From UMGS755 sp045595795 (GTDB lineage Bacteria > Bacillota > Clostridia > UBA1381 > UBA9506), in assembly GCA_045595795.1 (NCBI GenBank), contig JAZOBC010000017.1, positions 1-9,815 of the forward strand: DNA of 9,815 bases, in the 5' to 3' direction. Shown here one piece after another: positions 5,330 to 9,815 of the stretch. The notes beneath the pieces were generated by a model that was not told the DNA's origin, ran no database searches, and saw nothing but the letters and a program-made list of their open reading frames with translations. The translations under genes were made by a program, and so were the position numbers. Position 1 is the first letter of the stretch; each line of letters begins with the position of its first letter.

Positions 5330-6643
5330 TTATATGCCAGCCAGATTAAGAAGATCGGGTATATCCCCGAATAGATCATCGTCCTTTTTTGCTATTTCAG
5401 CAGCAGGCGCAGGATCTTCCATTACATGAGGTCTTTTATCCAGAATTAGAACATTATTCTTGTTGGCGAAATTTTGCATAGTTTCCAAAAGATCAATTTC
5501 AATACAATCTTGATCTTTTCTTTTTCTTAACTCGTCCATTATAGGGACAGCTAGATTGGGTATTGTGCGAACGAGTTCATATTGCATTACCGCAGGATCA
5601 GCATTGAAACGATATTCTTTTATCTTTTCATAATCAGCATAATAATATGTTTTGAATCTTCTATAAAATTGTTTCTTGTTTTCGTTTTCCGATCCAGCCA
5701 TTTTCTTCACGAGTTGAAATGGCTCTTGGGTTGTTGTGATTATTAGTAATTTGCAGTACATAGTCTTATTTCTAAAACGGCTTTTGACAGGTGTGGAAGT
5801 ATCATTGTCAGCCATATTCAAAAAATCTTTCCATCCAAAAGTTTCAAACGAAACATCGTCAATACAGATGCCTAATTGTCCTCTATAATTTTGTAATGGA
5901 TCGTGGCTATTACAGATCAAATATGAGGGAGTATATTGCTCCAAAATCATTTTTGCGAGAGCTGTTTTACAAGCCCTAGTTTTACCAGCGATATAAATAC
6001 ATTGCATATTTCGTTCGTTGTTCATTTCTAAACGGGCTTCTTGGCGTTCAAAGCCTAATTTAATTGCTCTGTTGTAGTTTTGCCAATCCTCTGGCTCTAT
6101 CACATCATGTACATTGAGAGGGTTTATTGTACCATCTTCTATCATATTGACAATTTCCATTTTTCTTTGATAGGAAGCCTTCTTTTTCTTTTCACGCTTG
6201 AATGATTCTTGTTTTAATTCAACGAGTTTTGCATAGTCGAATCCAGGACTACATTTTGCTTCAAGCACAGAATATTGATATTTCTCTGGAGCATTGGCGT
6301 GAGTAGCATATAAGCAGCCATCATCAAAATTTCTTTTTTTCATTTTCATTACGAAATTAGCAGGAACGCCAAACCATTTTGCAACATCCGCAAATGTTCT
6401 AGTGTATTTTAGCTTTATATAGATATGCCAATGGGGCTTTTTGAGTTCGCCAGCTTTACCCTTACCCTCTTTTTCATCTTCTTCGGTGTAGGTATCTTTG
6501 TCATGTAAACAGTATACATATAAAATTATTTGCTTGCTTTCCCAACGACTTTTTAGAATTTGGACTAAGGTTTCTTCGGGTAAATAATCTAATTGAGTAA
6601 GTATTTCAAAATTTGTTGGCTTTGCGCCGTTATGTTCATTCAT
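5330..6643 (-). CDS. rep: Rolling-circle replication initiator, HUH nickase + SF3 helicase (CRESS-type Rep)
   Basis: Rep nicks the origin through a tyrosine and unwinds DNA as a ring helicase. The 437-residue protein starts at ATG 6643 behind GAAAGGAG (9-nt spacer). HUH domain: motif 1 L-H-D-K-D (46-50), motif 2 P-H71-W-H73-I-Y-I, motif 3 L-Y112-A-T-H-A-N-A-P-E-K-Y-Q-Y, as in the Rep_2 (pMV158/pE194) group. Helicase domain: Walker A G220-K-T-R-A-C-K-T227, Walker B I-C-I-D-D263, motif C L-L-I-I-T-T-T (299-305). The second P-loop glycine is Cys225, which may weaken ATP binding. The tail is acidic (D-D-D-L-F-G-D-I-P-D). This combination matches bacterial CRESS-type plasmids, relatives of eukaryotic circular ssDNA virus Reps. 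The control region upstream shows antisense-RNA copy control; downstream lies the hairpin-rich stretch. Confidence 0.9.
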   Translation of the reverse strand: MNEHNGAKPTNFEILTQLDYLPEETLVQILKSRWESKQIILYVYCLHDKDTYTEEDEKEGKGKAGELKKPHWHIYIKLKYTRTFADVAKWFGVPANFVMKMKKRNFDDGCLYATHANAPEKYQYSVLEAKCSPGFDYAKLVELKQESFKREKKKKASYQRKMEIVNMIEDGTINPLNVHDVIEPEDWQNYNRAIKLGFERQEARLEMNNERNMQCIYIAGKTRACKTALAKMILEQYTPSYLICNSHDPLQNYRGQLGICIDDVSFETFGWKDFLNMADNDTSTPVKSRFRNKTMYCKLLIITTTQEPFQLVKKMAGSENENKKQFYRRFKTYYYADYEKIKEYRFNADPAVMQYELVRTIPNLAVPIMDELRKRKDQDCIEIDLLETMQNFANKNNVLILDKRPHVMEDPAPAAEIAKKDDDLFGDIPDLLNLAGI

Positions 6644-6675
6644 AATATAAAACTCCTTTCTATATTTTGGGCAAC

Positions 6676-6703
6676 AAAAAAGGCGTTTCTTTTCAGAAAC
6701 ACC
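6676..6703 (-). terminator. Attenuator-type terminator in the rep leader
   Basis: Read on the minus strand, GG-T-GTTTC, a 6-nt loop, GAAAC-G-CC, then TTTTTT. It lies between the rep promoter and the rep ribosome site (6653-6660), so any rep transcript must read through it. That is the position of a transcriptional attenuator in antisense-regulated plasmids. It could alternatively stop upstream read-through. Confidence 0.75.
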
Positions 6704-6725
6704 ACCAAAAATACAACTAGAAGTC

Positions 6726-6753
6726 TTGACTATGATCCTATTGCTATTATAAA
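6726..6753 (+). promoter_or_regulatory. Promoter of the antisense (countertranscribed) RNA
   Basis: TTGACT (6726-6731), 16-bp spacer, TATAAA (6748-6753) on the + strand, opposing the rep promoter. The predicted start is near 6760. Confidence 0.65.
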
Positions 6754-6759
6754 ATAAGT

Positions 6760-6840
6760 ATAGATAGTTATATAAATGATGATTGTTCCATAAGCATTGT
6801 CCTTTCAGCCTTAACTTGCAGCGTTAAGGCTATTTTTATT
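6760..6840 (+). ncRNA. Candidate antisense RNA controlling rep (about 80 nt)
   Basis: A short transcript is predicted from the promoter at 6726-6753 to an intrinsic terminator: a perfect 9-bp stem AGCCTTAAC/GTTAAGGCT (6807-6831) with the loop TTGCAGC, then ATTTTTATT. It has no ORF on this strand and is fully complementary to the first part of the rep leader, including the leader ORF and its ribosome site. The layout is that of pT181/pIP501-type countertranscribed RNAs, in which pairing with the nascent mRNA favours termination at the downstream attenuator. A 9-bp inverted repeat, TATAGATAG (6759-6767) and CTATCTATA (6844-6852), brackets it. Confidence 0.65.
6768..6791 (-). CDS. Seven-codon leader ORF in the rep 5' leader
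   Basis: On the minus strand AAAGGA (6800-6805) is followed after 8 nt by ATG GAA CAA TCA TCA TTT ATA TAA (M-E-Q-S-S-F-I). A second in-frame ATG two codons upstream (6797) is only 2 nt from that site. The ORF lies wholly inside the antisense-covered segment and upstream of the attenuator, so its translation could couple antisense pairing to rep expression. It is too short for sequence evidence; the support is the ribosome-site spacing and location. Confidence 0.35.
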   Translation of the reverse strand: MEQSSFI

Positions 6841-6851
6841 GTCCTATCTAT

Positions 6852-6880
6852 ATTATACACAGAAAATTTTAATTATACAA
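6852..6880 (-). promoter_or_regulatory. rep promoter
   Basis: On the minus strand TTGTAT (6875-6880), a 17-bp spacer and TATAAT (6852-6857) predict a start near 6845. This gives a leader of about 200 nt before the rep ATG. The same string GTGTATAATATA occurs at 2072-2083 on the minus strand near the left end. Confidence 0.7.
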
Positions 6881-6929
6881 CAAACGAGGATACAAAATCG
6901 CCGTTCGCAAGCATCCCCTGTGGTGTAAA

Positions 6930-7120
6930 TTCCCAAATTCCCAAATGGTTGATATGTTCCGTTTGGGAATTTATTGCGGTTTTTGGGGTTGATTTCTGGG
7001 ATCAGTTCCCAAATCTCCAGCGATTTTAGACAAGCCCAAATCGCTGGCGTGCGTAGGTTATATATTCTATACATATATTTTGTGTATTGTTTGATTTATT
7101 CCCAAATTCCTTTCCCAAAT
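6930..7120. repeat. TTCCCAAAT iterons upstream of rep
   Basis: Copies are at 6930-6938, 6938-6946 (8-bp period), 7006-7014, 7099-7107 and 7112-7120 (13-bp period), plus one inverted copy with one change (GTTTGGGAA, 6961-6969). A weaker CCCAAATC is at 7035-7042. Related half-sites (TTTGGGAAT at 1952-1960, TTCCC...GGGAA at 2020-2034) lie at the left end. They may bind Rep (origin iterons) or the integrase (arm sites); presence at both ends leans to the latter. Apart from the hairpin at 7017-7047, no gene is seen from 6,881 to 7,166. Confidence 0.75.
7017..7047. repeat. Perfect 10-bp inverted repeat among the iterons
   Basis: CCAGCGATTT (7017-7026) and AAATCGCTGG (7038-7047) flank an 11-nt loop, with no T-run on either side. 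Its 3' arm overlaps a CCCAAATC half-iteron. It is a candidate nick-site hairpin or recombinase/repressor site. Confidence 0.7.
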
Positions 7121-7166
7121 GTCGATAATTAAACTTTAATACAGTATAGAAAAAGGTTCGAGGATA

Positions 7167-7175
7167 TGTTATAAT
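7167..7175 (+). promoter_or_regulatory. Extended -10 promoter of the 98-aa gene
   Basis: TGTTATAAT (7167-7175) is a TGn-extended -10 element; no good -35 box is present at the right spacing. It lies about 55 bp ahead of the ATG at 7232. Confidence 0.55.
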
Positions 7176-7231
7176 CATTTCGGCATCGAAGTGTGTCAAG
7201 ATGACAGTATTACAGGAGGTCTGTTTGATAT

Positions 7232-7528
7232 ATGGCTGAAAACAAAAAGAATGATAGTATAGCTATGACAAAATGCTGCTTTTGCGGAGGAAAGCTGCCT
7301 GTGATAGACGGGAGCAGCCCTTATCCCCTCCGAGAAGATACTACTGCAAGCGGAAAAGATAATCTCTGTTGTAGTATTTGTTCTCAAAATATCGTTAGCC
7401 CGCTCCGTATGGCTATTAGTGTGTTGGATGAAGATGCCCGTAATCAGACACTTGCTAATTTAAGAAAAGCGCCCTACAAGAAGTTACTTGAATTAGGATT
7501 GTCGATCAAAAAGCGCATGAAGAAATAA
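7232..7528 (+). CDS. Small zinc-ribbon-like protein, function unknown
   Basis: A 98-residue protein with a possible four-cysteine metal site: K-C-C-F-C-G-G-K-L-P (about residues 15-24) and L-C-C-S-I-C-S-Q (about 45-52). It is followed by a basic helical tail ending K-K-R-M-K-K, which could touch nucleic acid. The ATG at 7232 follows AGGAGG (7214-7219) at a rather long 12 nt; a second ATG at 7265 (M-T-K-C-C) has no better site. It is monocistronic, with its own extended -10 promoter and a strong terminator. It lies just outside the proposed right end of the element, and AT-rich composition links it more to the accessory DNA than to the genes after 7,680. I do not recognise the family. Confidence 0.7.
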   Translation: MAENKKNDSIAMTKCCFCGGKLPVIDGSSPYPLREDTTASGKDNLCCSICSQNIVSPLRMAISVLDEDARNQTLANLRKAPYKKLLELGLSIKKRMKK

Positions 7529-7532
7529 ATAT

Positions 7533-7560
7533 AACCGCCCTAGAAATAGGGCGGTTTTTT
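7533..7560 (+). terminator. Terminator of the 98-aa gene
   Basis: A 10-bp perfect stem AACCGCCCTA/TAGGGCGGTT with a GAAA tetraloop, followed by TTTT, immediately after the stop codon. Confidence 0.92.
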
Positions 7561-7561
7561 C

Positions 7562-7634
7562 ACACAGTTTAACACAGTTTTTTCTTACACAGTTTTTAGA
7601 AACACAGATAAACAAAACTGTGTTTCGGACACAG
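7562..7634. repeat. ACACAG(TTT) repeat cluster
   Basis: ACACAGTTT occurs at 7562-7570, 7572-7580 and 7587-7595, then ACACAGATA at 7602-7610, inverted AAACTGTGT at 7615-7623, and ACACAG at 7629-7634. AAACACAG (7600-7607) and CTGTGTTT (7618-7625) can form an 8-bp hairpin. The cluster fills the gap between two facing terminators. Its role is unknown; iteron, recombination site or protein-binding array are options. Confidence 0.75.
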
Positions 7635-7651
7635 CCACTAACAAAAAGAAA

Positions 7652-7677
7652 GGGATCGGTATATTTCAACCGACCCC
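7652..7677 (-). terminator. Terminator of the rubrerythrin gene
   Basis: On the minus strand GGGG-TCGGT pairs with ACCGA-CCC (one mismatch, 8-nt loop), followed by a T-rich tract at 7641-7651, about 40 bp after the rubrerythrin stop. Confidence 0.8.
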
Positions 7678-7715
7678 ATAAAGTTCTAAAAACCCTTGTG
7701 TTTACTGGCTTTTTC

Positions 7716-8306
7716 TTACTTGAAATATCTCTTGAGGAAGCCTTCCAATGCTCTACCATGTCGGGCTTCGTCGCGAGCCATCTCATGGACAGTGTCGTGG
7801 ATGGCGTCCAGACCGTTCTTCTTGGCGCAGGAGGCCAGGTCGAACTTGCCCTGGGTGGCGCCGAACTCGCAGTCCACACGCCAGGCCAGGTTGGCCTTGG
7901 TGGAAGCCTTCATATTGGGCTCCAGAACTTCGCCCAGGAGCTCTGCGAACTTGGCGGCGTGCTCGGCCTCTTCGTAGGCAGCCTTTTCCCAGTACAGGCC
8001 GATCTCAGGATAGCCTTCCCGGTGTGCGATGCGGGCCATGCACAGGTACATACCCACTTCGGAGCACTCGCCGTTAAAGTTGGCGAAGAGCTGCTCCTTG
8101 ATGTATTCCTTGTCTTCGGGGGAGATATCGGGGTTGTTGGCTACGGTCCTATTGTAGATACCGTATTCATGCTCGGCAGCCAGCTTGCCTTCTTCCATGA
8201 CTTTGAACTTGGAGCCGGGGACCTTGCAGGTGGGGCAGACGAAGCCTTCGGGGATCTCGCCTTCGTGGACATAACCGCAAACGGGGCATACATACTTTTT
8301 CATCAT
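7716..8306 (-). CDS. Reverse rubrerythrin (rubredoxin-first peroxide/oxygen reductase)
   Basis: A non-haem iron protein that reduces hydrogen peroxide and oxygen in anaerobes. In this 196-residue protein the rubredoxin domain comes first (C7-P-V-C10-G-Y and C24-P-T-C27, a one-iron site). A ferritin-like four-helix domain follows with the di-iron ligands G-E80-C-S-E83, E113-A-E-H116, E147 and E180-A-R-H183. This swapped order defines reverse rubrerythrins, as in Clostridium acetobutylicum. GGAGG stands 5 nt before ATG 8306 and 8 nt before ATG 8303, so either may be used; the TTG at 8318 overlaps the ribosome site and is rejected. It has its own promoter with palindromic operators, and perR lies just upstream on the same strand, which points to peroxide-induced expression. 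Confidence 0.95.
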   Translation of the reverse strand: MMKKYVCPVCGYVHEGEIPEGFVCPTCKVPGSKFKVMEEGKLAAEHEYGIYNRTVANNPDISPEDKEYIKEQLFANFNGECSEVGMYLCMARIAHREGYPEIGLYWEKAAYEEAEHAAKFAELLGEVLEPNMKASTKANLAWRVDCEFGATQGKFDLASCAKKNGLDAIHDTVHEMARDEARHGRALEGFLKRYFK

Positions 8307-8339
8307 GTGTTCCTCCAAGTAATTTTATTTTCTTAAAAT

Positions 8340-8354
8340 TAAGAATGATTCTTA
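8340..8354. promoter_or_regulatory. PerR/Fur-type operator of the rubrerythrin gene
   Basis: A perfect 7-1-7 palindrome TAAGAAT-G-ATTCTTA just downstream of the predicted transcription start. The 7-1-7 form and the terminal AAT/ATT match the PerR box pattern. Bound repressor would block the promoter at 8366-8394. Confidence 0.75.
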
Positions 8355-8365
8355 TTTATGGCTTA

Positions 8366-8394
8366 AGTATAGCATAAGAATTTATGCTTGTCAA
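8366..8394 (-). promoter_or_regulatory. Rubrerythrin promoter
   Basis: On the minus strand TTGACA (8389-8394, perfect), a 17-bp spacer, TATACT (8366-8371). The spacer is itself an inverted repeat, AGCATAA (8371-8377)/TTATGCT (8382-8388). A third palindrome, AGGAAT-T-ATTCCT (8396-8408), abuts the -35 box on its upstream side. Confidence 0.85.
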
Positions 8395-8422
8395 TAGGAA
8401 TTATTCCTGTTTTCCAAAATTT

Positions 8423-8830
8423 TTAACTATTGATCACTTGCGCCTCTCTGGCAGCGCATTGGCTGCAAATACCGGTAAACTGGAGCTGATAGGAGTCGAT
8501 CTGCCCACCGGCTGCGGCATCCCGCAGGACAGAGGCGGGGAGGGTGACCTGTTCCAGATCCAGCACCTGTCCGCAGCAGGAGCAGACAAAGTGGGTATGG
8601 GGCTGGGTGTTGTGATCGAACCGTTCCAGACCTTTGACCACGCCAATGGACTGGATCACACCTTCTTCTTTAAACATACCGATGTTCCGGTACACGGTGC
8701 CCAGACTCAGATCGGGGAAATCCGGCTTGAGCTGCTGATAGACCCACTCGGCGGTGGGATGGCTTTTGGTACTGCGGATGCAGTTTAAAATGGCGTCCCG
8801 CTTGCGGGAGTGTTTTCGGATACGTTCCAT
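8423..8830 (-). CDS. perR: PerR-type peroxide-sensing Fur-family repressor
   Basis: A 135-residue metalloregulator. The N-terminal winged helix includes H24-P-T-A-E-W-V and L-S-L-G-T-V-Y-R-N-I. The sensing-metal ligands of Bacillus PerR (H37, D85, H91, H93, D104) have exact counterparts with the same spacing between the last four: H24, D72 (R-F-D), H78, H80 and D91. The structural zinc site is C83-S-C-C86 and C122-S-Q-C125. The Asp rather than Glu at D91 separates PerR from Fur. ATG 8830 follows AGGAGG at 6 nt. In the family, oxidation of the regulatory-site histidines by peroxide releases DNA. Likely targets here are rubrerythrin next to it and its own promoter. It is divergent from ppdK. 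Confidence 0.92.
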   Translation of the reverse strand: MERIRKHSRKRDAILNCIRSTKSHPTAEWVYQQLKPDFPDLSLGTVYRNIGMFKEEGVIQSIGVVKGLERFDHNTQPHTHFVCSCCGQVLDLEQVTLPASVLRDAAAGGQIDSYQLQFTGICSQCAAREAQVINS

Positions 8831-8848
8831 ATGGCACCTCCTTAATCA

Positions 8849-8865
8849 ATAATAATTACTATTAT
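8849..8865. promoter_or_regulatory. Near-palindrome upstream of perR, probable autoregulatory PerR box
   Basis: ATAATAAT-T-ACTATTAT is symmetrical except at one pair and resembles the PerR box. It lies between the perR ribosome site (8836-8843) and a weak minus-strand promoter (TTTACA with a TAATAT -10). Confidence 0.65.
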
Positions 8866-8879
8866 GTTTATTATATTAG

Positions 8880-9027
8880 CACAGGATGCAGGAAATGTAA
8901 AGGGGGTAGAAAAAATAAAAAATGTACGCTGTGCAGAGACAAAATCCGCTCATGGCGGAAAAACCGAAAAATGCCGATAACTGGGGGAAATATTTCAATA
9001 AAATCAGCGGTTTTCGGATAATTTTGT
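8880..9027. other. Intergenic DNA between divergent perR and ppdK
   Basis: No ORF of interest. Contains a 5-bp hairpin TCCGC/GCGGA (8947-8961) with an A-run on its right side, which on the minus strand would resemble a weak terminator. Confidence 0.4.
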
Positions 9028-9057
9028 TTGCAATATGGAAAAAATGTGCTATATTAT
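9028..9057 (+). promoter_or_regulatory. Probable ppdK promoter
   Basis: TTGCAA (9028-9033) is followed by TATATT (9050-9055, 16-bp spacer) or TATTAT (9052-9057, 18-bp spacer), giving a leader of about 75 nt. Confidence 0.55.
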
Positions 9058-9094
9058 GATATTGGAAAGAAAGTACGATCAAATACAAATGTTC

Positions 9095-9115
9095 TTCAAA
9101 ACATTGTGTTTTGAA
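9095..9115 (+). promoter_or_regulatory. Hairpin in the ppdK leader
   Basis: TTCAAAAC (9095-9102) and GTTTTGAA (9108-9115) form a perfect 8-bp stem with a 5-nt loop, ending 5 nt before the GAAAGGGG ribosome site (9121-9128). There is no T-run. It may stabilise the mRNA or bind a regulator. Confidence 0.5.
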
Positions 9116-9138
9116 AATTGGAAAGGGGTAACAATTAC

Positions 9139-9815
9139 ATGGCAAAAAAGTACGTCTATCTGTTTTCTGAGGGCAACGGCTCCATGCGTGAGCTGTTGGG
9201 CGGCAAGGGTGCCAACCTGGCAGAAATGACCAAGATCGGTCTGCCTGTTCCTCAGGGTTTCACCATTACCACCGAAGCCTGCACCCAGTACTATGAAGAC
9301 GGCAAGAAGATCAATGATGAGATCCAGAGCCAGATCATGGAGTACATCGTCAAGATGGAAGAGATCACCGGCAAGAAGTTCGGCGATCTGGAGAATCCTC
9401 TGCTGGTCTCTGTCCGTTCCGGCGCCCGCGCCTCCATGCCCGGCATGATGGATACCATCCTGAACCTGGGTCTGAACGAAGAGGTCGTGGAAGTTATGGC
9501 CAAGAAGTCCGGCAATCCCCGCTGGGCTTATGACTGCTATCGCCGCTTCATCCAGATGTATTCCGACGTCGTCATGGAAGTGGGCAAGAAGTACTTTGAA
9601 GAGCTCATCGACAAGATGAAGGAAGCCAAGGGCGTGCAGCAGGACGTGGATCTGACTGCCGATGACCTGAAGGAGCTGGCTGAGCAGTTCAAGGCTGAGT
9701 ACAAGGCCAAGATCGGCGCAGACTTCCCCACCGACCCCAAGGAGCAGCTCATGGGCGCAGTCAAAGCTGTTTTCCGCTCCTGGGATAACCCCCGCGCAAA
9801 CGTCTACCGCCGCGA
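9139..9815 (+). CDS. ppdK: Pyruvate phosphate dikinase, N-terminal part (3' end outside window)
   Basis: The enzyme interconverts pyruvate + ATP + phosphate with phosphoenolpyruvate + AMP + pyrophosphate, a reversible glycolytic step common in anaerobes. The frame starts at ATG 9139 behind GAAAGGGG and is open to the window end (225 codons of a protein usually near 870-900). The N-terminal ATP-grasp domain is recognisable: L-L-G-G-K23-G-A-N-L-A-E-M, G-L-P-V-P-Q-G-F-T-I-T-T, and V-S-V-R93-S-G-A-R-A-S-M-P-G-M-M-D-T-I-L-N-L-G. Those motifs are characteristic of this enzyme rather than PEP synthase. The phosphohistidine and PEP-binding domains lie beyond the window. GC-rich codon use contrasts with the element to the left. 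Confidence 0.96.
   Translation, partial: MAKKYVYLFSEGNGSMRELLGGKGANLAEMTKIGLPVPQGFTITTEACTQYYEDGKKINDEIQSQIMEYIVKMEEITGKKFGDLENPLLVSVRSGARASMPGMMDTILNLGLNEEVVEVMAKKSGNPRWAYDCYRRFIQMYSDVVMEVGKKYFEELIDKMKEAKGVQQDVDLTADDLKELAEQFKAEYKAKIGADFPTDPKEQLMGAVKAVFRSWDNPRANVYRR

Larger units (their letters stand above)
2007..7150 (-). mobile_element. Integrated CRESS-type rolling-circle element with tyrosine integrase
   Basis: The block carries a Rep with HUH nickase plus superfamily-3 helicase, its copy-control leader, iterons, a hairpin-rich gene-free region, a DnaQ-like pair and a tyrosine recombinase, all on the minus strand, with a divergent small HTH/Cys-rich gene pair at the integrase end. No conjugation, capsid or transposase genes are visible, so it fits an integrated plasmid or integrative element that is not self-conjugative. 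The limits given are the inverted 11-bp motif TCTATACTGTA (2007-2017) and its complement (7140-7150). They are a proposal: no convincing flanking direct repeat (attL/attR) was found, and true ends could differ by 100-200 bp. The 98-aa gene at 7232 could belong to the element or to the site. The DNA is AT-rich compared with the region after 7,680. Confidence 0.65.

Noticed and set aside
6853..7074. A 73-codon minus-strand ORF over the iterons
   Set aside because: It runs through the iterons and the 7017-7047 hairpin, overlaps the rep promoter and has no convincing ribosome site.
6930..7120. CRISPR array
   Set aside because: Repeats are 9 bp with irregular spacing and mixed orientation, and there are no cas genes.
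7335..7350. ACTACT-like string as a pMV158-type nick site
   Set aside because: It lies inside the 98-aa coding sequence, lacks a hairpin context and does not complete TACTACG.
7620..8336. A 238-codon + strand ORF opposite the rubrerythrin gene
   Set aside because: It is the antisense shadow of a clear reverse rubrerythrin; GC-rich codon bias keeps the opposite frame open.
8384..8788. A 134-codon + strand ORF opposite perR
   Set aside because: Antisense shadow of a gene with all PerR metal ligands; no independent start signal.
1..9815. tRNA gene as integration target
   Set aside because: No cloverleaf or T-loop GGTTCGANNCC was found near either end; GGTTCGAGG at 7155-7163 has no supporting stems.

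Overview
The window looks like a chromosomal segment of a gut-type, obligately anaerobic member of the Clostridia, probably an Oscillospiraceae-like organism. The reasons are a reverse rubrerythrin, a PerR regulator and a pyruvate phosphate dikinase with Firmicutes-style AGGAGG ribosome sites and sigma-A promoters. The right quarter (about 7,680-9,815) is visibly richer in GC. Everything to its left is AT-rich and reads as accessory DNA. Species cannot be fixed from sequence alone.

Left block (1-1,954): the tail of an arsenic/redox operon on the + strand, closed by a strong terminator. It holds a thioredoxin-like protein (5' end cut off), a CcdA-type thiol-electron membrane transporter, a Cys-rich small redox protein and a thioredoxin-coupled ArsC arsenate reductase. 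The genes abut or nearly abut, so reducing power and arsenate reduction appear to be made together. The arsenite exporter and ArsR would lie upstream, outside the window.

Middle block (about 2,000-7,150): what I read as an integrated rolling-circle plasmid. Its core is a minus-strand series: a Rep with an HUH nickase and a superfamily-3 helicase (the architecture of bacterial CRESS-type plasmids), a 640-bp gene-free stretch full of hairpins, a degenerate DnaQ-fold protein, an intact DEDDh exonuclease, and a tyrosine integrase. A divergent pair near the left end (a Cys-rich 71-aa protein and a Cro/C1 HTH protein) completes it. Upstream of rep the DNA shows a classic copy-control layout: a rep promoter, an opposing promoter for an antisense RNA of about 80 nt with its own terminator, a tiny leader ORF, and an attenuator just before the rep ribosome site. 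Beyond it lie six TTCCCAAAT-type iterons. An 11-bp motif recurs in inverted orientation at 2007 and 7140 and may mark the ends. The integrase has lost a normal start codon: the expected ATGA overlap with the exonuclease gene reads ATAA.

Right block: a small zinc-ribbon-like protein with its own extended -10 promoter and terminator, a cluster of ACACAG repeats, then host-like genes. These are a reverse rubrerythrin (minus), a PerR repressor (minus) with palindromic operators at both genes, and the divergent start of ppdK. PerR probably represses both rubrerythrin and itself until peroxide or oxygen stress.

The points most worth following up are the rep copy-control region, the structured 4,688-5,275 segment, the duplicated and partly decayed exonuclease, and the start-codon loss of the integrase.
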